Source of the DNA: a bacterium
Lineage (GTDB): Bacteria > Cyanobacteriota > Sericytochromatia > S15B-MN24 > VGJW01
Assembly (NCBI GenBank): GCA_021790035.1
Contig: JAJYIO010000080.1
Coordinates: forward strand, 1-8,482
Direction: 5' to 3'
Length of the DNA: 8,482 nucleotides
Shown here: positions 1-5,899 of the stretch, piece after piece
How the letters are laid out: each line of letters opens with the position of its first letter
How positions within the stretch are numbered: the first letter of the stretch is position 1
Notes under the pieces: generated by a model
Told to the model about the DNA's origin: nothing
Databases searched by the model: none
What the model saw: only the letters and a program-made list of their open reading frames with translations
Translations under genes and position numbers: made by a program

Positions 1-168
1 TTCCGATCTCTCATCAAGGATCTCGAGGAGCAGATGCGAAAGGCTGCGGCCGTGCTCGAGTTCGAGACGGCCGCCAATCTCCGCGACCAGATCCGCCTCC
101 TGCGCGAAAAGCAGGAGGCCAAGCGTCGGGATCTGCAGGCACGCAGGGAGGCCGGTCTGGCGGGCTGA
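1..168 (+). CDS. uvrB: UvrABC excinuclease subunit B, C-terminal fragment (UVR domain)
   Basis: The first 55 codons of the window, in frame 1, run to a TGA at 166-168 and are the tail of a gene that begins upstream. The translation contains LIKDLEEQMRKAAAVLEFE followed by AANLRDQIRLLREKQ, the signature of the UVR helical hairpin. In UvrB this domain sits at the extreme C-terminus and binds the matching domain of UvrC during nucleotide excision repair; it acts in the cytoplasm on damaged DNA. UvrC carries a UVR domain internally, and some ClpC/McsA-like proteins also have one. Here the motif is followed by only about 17 residues and then a stop, which fits UvrB best. The helicase part is not visible, so the assignment rests on this motif and its position. 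The gene converges on the MFS gene with 39 bp between them, and no terminator-like hairpin with a T-tract is seen there. Confidence 0.85.
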   Translation, partial: FRSLIKDLEEQMRKAAAVLEFETAANLRDQIRLLREKQEAKRRDLQARREAGLAG

Positions 169-207
169 CGGCATCCGGAGAGCGTTCGAGGGCGGAGCGA
201 GGCAGCT

Positions 208-1422
208 CTACGAGGGGCTGGCGTCGGCCTGAGAGCGTTCGGCATCCTTGAAGGCCATCCGGTAAAGCAGCAGGTAGGCCGCTTGCAGGCCGGCACCCAG
301 GTAGAAGGGTAGGGAGAAGCGGCCGAGGTCGAATAGCCAGCCCGAGATCGCCGGCCCGGCGGCCTGCGGCAGCTGGAAGGACACGGTGTTGAGCGAGGCC
401 GCCAGTGCCCGGCGTCCCTCGCGAACGAGACCGATCGCCAGCGCCTGCCGGCTACCCGCCGACCCCCGGTTGAAGCACGACCGCAGGAGGTAAACCGCGC
501 TCGCCAGCGAGTAGGCGGGCATCAGCGGCAGGGCGACCAGGAGGAAGATGCCGACTCCCCGCATGGTCACCACGGAGTTGACGAGGCCGATCCGCCGGGC
601 CAGGATGCCTGTCAGGAGCGCTGCCAGGGCGGTCGCCACGAAGGTCAGCGCCATCATGGGGGCGATCTCGGCCGGCCCCATGTGGAACTTGAGGGCGAAC
701 CAGTACGGGATGAGGGGACCCGTGAGGCCGATGGCCAGGCCGTTGAAGGCGTTCGTTACCACGAGCTTGGTGAGCTGGCGATTCTCTTGCCCCCGCACCG
801 CCGCGTCGGATGCCAGTTCTGGCCGAGGTCGGTAGACGTCAGCGGCCGACGCCAGCGTCAACCACCCGGCGAGGCTGACCGCGGCCGTGAGGGCAAAGAG
901 CGGCCGGTAGGCCAGAGGCCCGGGCAAGACCTGCTGCCAGAATGCCGGAAGCATCGCCAGCACCGAGCCTACGCCCATGCCAACGAAGCCGATCGCCATG
1001 TTCAGGCTGTACACCCATCCCATCTCGGAGGGTTCGGCCGTGTCGGCAAGCCAGGCTTGCTCTGCCGGCGAGAAGGGCCCGGCGGCGCCGTTGGCGCCCC
1101 TCCCGAATCCTGCGACCACGGCCATGATCGCCAGAACCGCCGGCTGTGCGGTCACGACGGAGAGGAGCCCGCAAGCGACGATCAGGAGCTGGTAAGCCTG
1201 TACCAGAGGCTTGCGGCGCATCCGGTCCCCGACGAAGCCCACCCCGAGCGCGAGGCCAGCGCCGAAGAGCCCCCCGCCCGCCAGCACGCCCCCGATCGCA
1301 GCGCCGGTCCAGCCCAGCGAGTGCAGGTACAGGGAGAAGTCGACCGCCAGGGCGCCCTGCCCGACGCTGCGAAAAAAGCGCGCTCCGAGGAGCCTGCGCG
1401 TGACCCGTGAAACCCTCTGCAT
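208..1422 (-). CDS. Major facilitator superfamily (MFS) transporter
   Basis: A 404-residue, strongly hydrophobic protein, the usual length for a 12-helix MFS carrier in the inner membrane. The loop after the second helix carries GDRMRRKP (residues 65-72), the classic MFS motif A. A second conserved-looking stretch, GPFSPAEQAWLAD (about 115-127), lies near the fourth/fifth helix. A hydrophilic central loop (about residues 195-217, rich in Arg, Glu and Gln) separates the two six-helix halves. The N-terminus is short and basic, as expected for a cytoplasmic end. The ATG at 1422 is preceded by TAAGGG about 4 nt upstream, a usable though close ribosome site. The substrate cannot be read from the sequence; drug or metabolite efflux is only a guess. 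The gene lies downstream of the porin on the same strand, but a strong terminator at 1539-1569 separates them, so it is probably transcribed on its own. Confidence 0.88.
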   Translation of the reverse strand: MQRVSRVTRRLLGARFFRSVGQGALAVDFSLYLHSLGWTGAAIGGVLAGGGLFGAGLALGVGFVGDRMRRKPLVQAYQLLIVACGLLSVVTAQPAVLAIMAVVAGFGRGANGAAGPFSPAEQAWLADTAEPSEMGWVYSLNMAIGFVGMGVGSVLAMLPAFWQQVLPGPLAYRPLFALTAAVSLAGWLTLASAADVYRPRPELASDAAVRGQENRQLTKLVVTNAFNGLAIGLTGPLIPYWFALKFHMGPAEIAPMMALTFVATALAALLTGILARRIGLVNSVVTMRGVGIFLLVALPLMPAYSLASAVYLLRSCFNRGSAGSRQALAIGLVREGRRALAASLNTVSFQLPQAAGPAISGWLFDLGRFSLPFYLGAGLQAAYLLLYRMAFKDAERSQADASPS

Positions 1423-1538
1423 GCAACCCTTACATGGTAGGCCTCGGCCCGGTTACCGGCAACTCGACGCCGGGAGCCTGCGAGCGGAAACTGGCCCGGG
1501 AGGCTTCGGAGCGGAGGTTTCCGGGGGCTCCTACAGGG
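1423..1538. other. Short non-coding region upstream of the MFS gene, with a small dyad
   Basis: No gene is seen here. It should hold the MFS promoter, because the porin transcript should stop at 1539-1569. On the minus strand TTGCCG (1457-1462) and TACCAT (1434-1439) are 17 nt apart, a weak sigma-70-like pair (4 of 6 matches each). Between them lies a perfect 5+1+5 inverted repeat, CCGGT-T-ACCGG (1449-1459). Both observations are suggestive only. Confidence 0.3.
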
Positions 1539-1569
1539 AAAAGGCCCCGATCGTCGGATCGGGGCCTTT
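1539..1569 (-). terminator. Rho-independent terminator of the porin gene
   Basis: A perfect 13-bp inverted repeat (1540-1552 with 1557-1569) encloses a 4-nt loop. On the minus strand the stem ends in GGGGCC followed by TTTT (through 1539). It begins 21 bp after the porin stop codon, the expected place for its terminator. On the plus strand the stem is followed by TTT and then CGG, so the minus direction is favoured. Confidence 0.88.
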
Positions 1570-1590
1570 CGGTGTAGAGCGGATATCGTT

Positions 1591-2970
1591 CTAGAAGAGG
1601 TAGTCCAGACCCACCTGGGCCTCGACCACGGTCTGCCGGACGATGTTGTTGGTCGCCCCCTGGGCGCCAGCCTGCGAGGTCTCGCCAGGCTCCTGGGGGA
1701 TGACCAGGTAGCTGCCGACCCCGCCGCCTTCCTCTGCGACCGGAGCGTTGAGGTACACCGGAATGTCGAGGGTCAAGCGGGTGTTGTGGTTGAGCTTCCA
1801 GTTGATGGCCGGGGTGATCTCGGACATCGGACCGTTGTTGCCGAAGATCGAGTTGCCGATCGTCGGCTTGTTGTTGACCGTGACCGTCGGGGCCATGTTC
1901 TGATCAGGGAACAGGACGCCGTACCGGAGGGCAACCTCGAAGGGGTTGAAGTAGTACCCGACCTGGGCCTCGCCGCCGTTGAGGTGGACCTCCTGGCCCA
2001 TCACATCGCTGTACTGGCCCCAGTCGTACTCTGCTTGCGCATCGAGGCCCGTCGCGTCCGAGAAGGGCACGTGCAAGGCGTAGTCGCCACCGGCCATGGC
2101 CATCTGGCCCTGGTTCTGGTCTTCGCCGGCGTAGTTGGTGGGGACGCCAGCGCTGCCGGCGCTGCGGCTGACGTACGGGTTGAAGTTGCTGTCGATCAGC
2201 AGCGGCTTCTGGAAGATGTAGGGACCGCTGTTGTTGCCCCAGACGTTGAACGCGGTGGAGTGGCCGATCGTGGTGTCCTTGACGAACAAGCCGTTGAGGT
2301 AGAAGCCCTGACGGGTGGTCGTGGACTGGACGTGCTCCTTGAGCTCGTACGGATCGCCACCCTCGTTCCCGACGCCGAGGCGCAGGGTGATGATGGGGGT
2401 TCCGAAGAGCTGGGGCAGGTACCGCGTGGGAACGTCGCGGCCACCGGGGCCCTGGATGCCCAGGATGAAGCTGGCGGGGCCACCCGTGTACTCGAGGGCG
2501 CCGCCCAGGGCTCGACCGGTCTGGAATCCCATGAACTCCGAGACCTGGTCGTTGAACAGCCGTGAATCCGAGCTGGTCAACTGCTCGCGGCCATAAGGAA
2601 TCTTGAACTGACCGACGCGGATGTGCATCCCGGCGACGAACGGCACGTCAACGCCGGCGTCAAGGAGGCCCAGCTGCGCGTTGGTGGTCCCGGGAGCATT
2701 GGGGCCCAGCTCGAAGCGGGTGAAGTAATGGGTGTCGCCAGTCTTGCCGGTGACTGCGAGCCGTGCCCGATTCAGGTACATGTAGAGCCGGTTATCGCTC
2801 CGCATCTTGTCCTGGAGGTTCTGGAACGTGAAAGTCCCCTGCAGGCTGGTGTCGAGGTTCACCGTGGTGTTCTTGGTCTTCACCACCTGAACCGCGTAGC
2901 TGGGGGCCGCCAGGCCAAGAATGAGGAGCGAGGCGGCCAGTGGGGGTGCGATGAGGCGAATTTTGTGCAT
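1591..2970 (-). CDS. Outer-membrane beta-barrel porin, phosphate-selective porin O/P-like
   Basis: A 459-residue protein with a clear Sec signal peptide: basic residues at 3 and 5, a hydrophobic core over about 6-22, and a likely signal peptidase I site after PSYA at residue 26. The mature protein has many short alternating strands separated by Gly/Asn/Pro-rich loops and ends in GLDYLF. A terminal Phe is the usual beta-barrel assembly (BAM) signal. Two stretches resemble the OprP/OprO-type porin family: NRARLAVTGK with TRFELG (67-89) and VGQFKIPYGREQLTSS (119-134). The family forms anion- or phosphate-selective or less specific channels across the outer membrane. Selectivity cannot be judged here, and no Pho box was recognised upstream. 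The gene is monocistronic in appearance: divergent from the kinase gene and ended by the terminator at 1539-1569. The ATG at 2970 is the start that puts the signal peptide at the N-terminus. The ribosome site is unusual and is described separately. Confidence 0.82.
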   Translation of the reverse strand: MHKIRLIAPPLAASLLILGLAAPSYAVQVVKTKNTTVNLDTSLQGTFTFQNLQDKMRSDNRLYMYLNRARLAVTGKTGDTHYFTRFELGPNAPGTTNAQLGLLDAGVDVPFVAGMHIRVGQFKIPYGREQLTSSDSRLFNDQVSEFMGFQTGRALGGALEYTGGPASFILGIQGPGGRDVPTRYLPQLFGTPIITLRLGVGNEGGDPYELKEHVQSTTTRQGFYLNGLFVKDTTIGHSTAFNVWGNNSGPYIFQKPLLIDSNFNPYVSRSAGSAGVPTNYAGEDQNQGQMAMAGGDYALHVPFSDATGLDAQAEYDWGQYSDVMGQEVHLNGGEAQVGYYFNPFEVALRYGVLFPDQNMAPTVTVNNKPTIGNSIFGNNGPMSEITPAINWKLNHNTRLTLDIPVYLNAPVAEEGGGVGSYLVIPQEPGETSQAGAQGATNNIVRQTVVEAQVGLDYLF

Positions 2971-3005
2971 GTCATTCCCGCCCTGTTGCGGCTAGGGCGC
3001 TCCTT
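2971..3005 (-). promoter_or_regulatory. Porin translation-start region: AAGGAG separated from ATG by a hairpin
   Basis: On the minus strand a strong Shine-Dalgarno-like AAGGAG (3005-3000) lies 29 nt before the porin ATG, too far for normal use. The next 21 nt form a perfect hairpin: CGCCCT (2999-2994), a 9-nt loop, AGGGCG (2984-2979). Then GGAATGAC leads into ATG. Folding the hairpin would leave 8 nt between AAGGAG and ATG. Alternatively, the weaker AGGGCGGG overlapping the 3' arm is the real ribosome site and the hairpin hides it. The TATAAA at 3009-3004 could instead be a -10 box, in which case AAGGAG would not be in the mRNA. Confidence 0.35.
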
Positions 3006-3405
3006 TATACGATCCTATCATCAAGCATCACCCACGGAGCGGCGGTCCGTCGTATCTACTCATCTTCTCGGATTGGAAGGCCAACGTGGCCAAGTGCCGA
3101 GTCGCTTGCAGTCCTTGGTCCCGGAGCCCAGGCCCGGATTTGGCCGCCGACGGGACTTGATTCGGTGGAAAACACGTGCATCGGTCCGAGAAATACGTTA
3201 GCGCGCCATGCGAGTGGACTTCAGCTTGAGATCCTGCTACGCGGCCTCTGAAAGCCCATGTGGGCAGTTTATGTCTGGTAATTAAGTTTGATTGCCGGAT
3301 CTCGGTGCGGTACGGCACCTGACTGAAAAAGGTCGGGACCGTATCCGGTTTGAACGGGTCCCGCGACGCCGTCCTGGATATCTCCCGACGGTTGGCGGCC
3401 TGGCC

Positions 3406-3411
3406 GGGTGG
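3406..3411 (+). promoter_or_regulatory. Ribosome binding site of the kinase gene
   Basis: GGGTGG sits 6 nt before the GTG at 3418 and is the only purine-rich Shine-Dalgarno candidate close by. It decides for GTG 3418 over the in-frame GTG at 3424, which would be 12 nt away. The GTG at 3416 in another frame is followed directly by TGA. Confidence 0.55.
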
Positions 3412-3417
3412 TAACGT

Positions 3418-5826
3418 GTGAGGGTGGCCGACCCGTACCAGATCCTTTCGACCCTCGCCCGACACGAGGATCGCGCCACGTTCCTGGCTACCGACACGCT
3501 GACCGGTCGGCGCGTCATCCTCAAGGAATTCCTCTTCGACGTGTCCTGGGGGCCCGCGGAGCTCGATCGGGGGCGGCGCGAGCTGCTGCGCGAGGCCAGA
3601 TTCTCGATGGATCTCGACCACCCAGGCGTGGTGAGGGTCGAGCGCGTGATCCCCGAGGAGGATCGCTACCGGGTCGTCCTCGAGTACCTGGAGGGCTGCC
3701 AGTCGCTCCGTGAGCGGCTCTCACGGGGCCTGCCCGACCTCGATGAGGCCCTGTCGATCGCCATCCAGATCGCCGGGGCACTGGCCTATGCGCACGGAAA
3801 GGGCGTCGTTCACCGCGACGTCCGGCCAGAGAACATCCTGCTGGCCGGTAATATCGCCAAGATCTCGAACTTCGGCCTGGCCCGCAAGGCCGAGCAGGGA
3901 CGAGCGACCTCGGACCTGCGCGAGCTGGTCTTTGACAATCCCTATGCCGCGCCCGAGCTGCGCCAGGGCGAAGGGCAACCGCGGCCCGATGCTCGCGCGG
4001 ACGTGTACTCTCTCGGTGCGGTGCTCTACGAGATGCTCACGGGTCAGCCGCCGCGCATGCAGGAAGGCGGGACCTGGGATCTGCCAAGCGAGTTCGTCCG
4101 CGACGTGCCCGCGGCCCTGGATGAGACCGTTTTGCGGGCGCTGCGGATCGATCCCCTGCAGCGCCTGTCGACCATGAACGCCTTTCGTGAGCGGCTCCTG
4201 CAGGCCCGGGATCGTCTCCCCGAGCATTCCGAGTCGCCCAGCGTGCGCTACGGGACCCGGCGTCTGGTCAAGCGCACGCCGAGCAGCCTGGTCTATCAGG
4301 CGATCGATGCCAAGCTGCAGCATCCCGTTGCGCTGAAGCGCGTCCTCCTCGATCCCGCCCTGACGCCGGAGGCGCGCAAGCACGAGCTCGACGCCGTGCT
4401 GCGCGAGGCCGTGGCCGCGTCACGGCTGGTCCATCCGGCGATCGTGCGCATCCTCGACCACTTCGTCGAGGACGACGATCCCTTCGTCGTCACGGAGTGG
4501 CTGGAGGGCCAGAGCTTGCGGGAGGCCCTGGAAGGTCAGGGTGGGACCCTGGCCGTCGCGCAGGCCCTGGACCTGACCGTCGGGATCGCCGGAGCCCTTT
4601 CCTTCGCCCACCAGCGCGGCGTCATTCACCGCGGCCTCAAGCCCGAGAACATCATGGTTCACGCGGGCCGGGCCACGGTGCTCGATTTCGGCATCGCCGC
4701 CGTGTCGACGATCGACCGGCCCCTGGCCGCAGGGGCGCAGTACGTCGCGCCGGAGGTTCTCGCCAGGAAGGCGTTCGACGGACGGGCCGACGTCTTTTCC
4801 CTCGGGGTCATCCTCTACGAGCTGCTGACCGGGAGCAATCCCTATCCCGCCGAGGTCGTCCGTGGCGCCTATGCCTCTCGGGTCATGGCCGGCGGCGTGA
4901 CCGCGGCGTCGTCGATCAACCTCGAGGTGTCGGCGGCTCTGTCGGCTGCGCTCTCGCGGTCCCTGGCCATCGATCCGGCCCAGCGGTTCGAGTCCGCGGA
5001 GGACTTCGCTGCGGCCCTGGAGCGGGCCCGGGGCAAGGGCGGATCCACGAGGCGGTGGGGCGTCCGGAGGATGGCGGCGTGGGTCTTGGGGGTGCTTGCG
5101 ATCGCGGGGATCGGCGTCGCAGCCGCCTGCTGGCTCTTGCCATTCGGTCCGGGGCCCCGGAACCAGTCACCTGGGGTCGCGACGCCCATCGCGAGCTCGG
5201 ACCTCGCACCGCAGGCGGCCGCGTCGGCTTCCGGTGGCATTGCCACGGACTCGGGCGGCGTGCCCATCGCCGCCGGGCAGGCCACGCTCTTGCCAGCCCA
5301 GGGCCCGACCCCGAGCACCCAGACACCGCCGCCAGCGAGCCTTCCGGCCCCCGAGGCGCAGCCCTCGCCGACCTTCCGGCCGGGTTCCGGGGGGATCGCC
5401 AGCCCATCCGCTGCCACCGGCGGAACGAGCGGATCGGCTGGATCTCTTTCGGCCGGGGATGTCTCCTGGGCCTCGAGCCCCCAGTCGATCGGCGGCGTGA
5501 CGGTCGAGGTCGTCGCGGTCGATCCCGTGACGGATACCGTGCGGCTCCGGATTTCCAACGACTCGAGCGCTTCGGTCCGGCTGCTCGATCGTCCCGGATT
5601 GGCCCAGGTCACTGACAGCGCCGGGAACGACTTCAGCTCCGCCATCGACTATCCGACGGTCTCGAGCCAGCTTCGTGAGGTGGCTCCCGGCCAGGATCGG
5701 GTCGAGGGTAGCTTCACTATCGACCGGTCCCTGGACACCGCGGCGGACAACCTCGACATCACCCTCAGCGAGGATGGCGGATCCGGACGGGTCTTCACGC
5801 TGCAGGCCCACCGGCTGGTCCGGTAG
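3418..5826 (+). CDS. Tandem Ser/Thr kinase-like membrane protein with reciprocal active-site defects
   Basis: An 802-residue protein of the bacterial eukaryotic-like (Hanks-type) kinase family. Domain 1 (about 7-265) has the ATP Lys (VILK, K36), the alpha-C Glu (E59), HRDVRPEN (132-139), NFG in place of DFG (151-153), APE (178-180) and the alpha-F Asp (D195). Domain 2 (about 280-540) has VALK (K307), E330, HRGLKPEN (404-411, Gly406 replacing the catalytic Asp), DFG (423-425) and APE (444-446). Neither has a glycine-rich loop. A single membrane helix (about 552-574) follows basic residues. Next come a Pro/Ala/Ser/Gly-rich linker (about 577-680) and a beta-rich C-terminal domain (681-802), perhaps an Ig-like DUF4352-type fold, outside the inner membrane. 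The start is GTG at 3418 with GGGTGG 6 nt upstream; the in-frame GTG at 3424 is less well spaced. The domains probably arose by duplication (both have IAGAL..AH..GV.HR..PEN). Kinase activity is doubtful; a signalling scaffold or receptor pseudokinase is an inference. Confidence 0.9.
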   Translation: MRVADPYQILSTLARHEDRATFLATDTLTGRRVILKEFLFDVSWGPAELDRGRRELLREARFSMDLDHPGVVRVERVIPEEDRYRVVLEYLEGCQSLRERLSRGLPDLDEALSIAIQIAGALAYAHGKGVVHRDVRPENILLAGNIAKISNFGLARKAEQGRATSDLRELVFDNPYAAPELRQGEGQPRPDARADVYSLGAVLYEMLTGQPPRMQEGGTWDLPSEFVRDVPAALDETVLRALRIDPLQRLSTMNAFRERLLQARDRLPEHSESPSVRYGTRRLVKRTPSSLVYQAIDAKLQHPVALKRVLLDPALTPEARKHELDAVLREAVAASRLVHPAIVRILDHFVEDDDPFVVTEWLEGQSLREALEGQGGTLAVAQALDLTVGIAGALSFAHQRGVIHRGLKPENIMVHAGRATVLDFGIAAVSTIDRPLAAGAQYVAPEVLARKAFDGRADVFSLGVILYELLTGSNPYPAEVVRGAYASRVMAGGVTAASSINLEVSAALSAALSRSLAIDPAQRFESAEDFAAALERARGKGGSTRRWGVRRMAAWVLGVLAIAGIGVAAACWLLPFGPGPRNQSPGVATPIASSDLAPQAAASASGGIATDSGGVPIAAGQATLLPAQGPTPSTQTPPPASLPAPEAQPSPTFRPGSGGIASPSAATGGTSGSAGSLSAGDVSWASSPQSIGGVTVEVVAVDPVTDTVRLRISNDSSASVRLLDRPGLAQVTDSAGNDFSSAIDYPTVSSQLREVAPGQDRVEGSFTIDRSLDTAADNLDITLSEDGGSGRVFTLQAHRLVR

Positions 5827-5840
5827 AGGGCTTTCGGTCT

Positions 5841-5884
5841 GAAAAGAAATTCGGCCAGGAGAGCGCCAAGCTCCCCTGACCGAA
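5841..5884 (-). terminator. Rho-independent terminator of the frdAB operon
   Basis: A 14-bp stem (5850-5863 with 5871-5884) with a 7-nt loop lies 15 bp after the frdB stop codon. Two positions are C-A mismatches on the plus strand but become G-U pairs in minus-strand RNA. A T-rich tract, TTTCTTTTC (5849-5841), follows the stem only on the minus strand. Both facts point to termination of frdB transcripts. The kinase gene ends at 5826 on the other side, and no separate terminator for it was identified. Confidence 0.85.
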
Positions 5885-5899
5885 CGGACCCTGCGAGTG

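Larger units (their letters stand above)
2971..3417. other. Divergent intergenic region between the porin and kinase genes
   Basis: These 447 nt hold no convincing gene. Apart from the porin start-region hairpin, the middle (about 3250-3300) is less GC-rich than the flanks and includes the dyad GCCCATGTGGGC (3254-3265). The last 115 nt before the kinase gene contain several short inverted repeats: GGTGC with GCACC (3304-3319), CGGGACC with GGTCCCG (3334-3363), and CCGTC with GACGG (3369-3391). The promoters of both flanking genes should lie here, but no convincing -35/-10 pair was found for either. No tRNA or known riboswitch consensus was recognised. Confidence 0.5.

Noticed and set aside
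178..241. 11-bp direct repeat GAGAGCGTTCG at 178-188 and 231-241
   Set aside because: Only two copies, one inside the MFS coding sequence, with no mobile-element context. It may be chance.
682..1410. Open frame of 242 codons on the plus strand
   Set aside because: It is antisense to the MFS gene. The translation is highly polar and lacks any family signature; it is a shadow of the codon bias of the real gene.
1786..2565. Open frame of 259 codons on the plus strand
   Set aside because: It is antisense to the porin gene, rich in Val/Asp/Glu/Arg as expected of a mirror frame, with no motif.
3000..3030. Porin promoter with TATAAA (3009-3004, minus strand) as the -10 box
   Set aside because: No acceptable -35 hexamer lies 16-18 nt upstream and there is no TG extension. 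The assignment would also conflict with use of the adjacent AAGGAG, so it was not listed as a promoter.
3334..3363. Possible tRNA T-arm or riboswitch in the hairpin with GGTTTGAAC in its loop
   Set aside because: No cloverleaf, acceptor stem or known riboswitch core could be built around it.
3028..3621. Open frame of 197 codons on the minus strand across the intergenic region and the kinase start
   Set aside because: It overlaps the first 200 nt of a well-supported gene in antisense. Its translation is low-complexity, rich in Arg/Pro/Gly/Ser, with no recognisable motif, and there is no good ribosome site. Open frames of this size are common by chance at this GC content.
4497..5615. Open frame of 372 codons on the plus strand within the kinase gene
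   Set aside because: It is out of frame inside a gene with clear kinase motifs; the translation is Arg/Gly/Pro-rich and has no fold signature.
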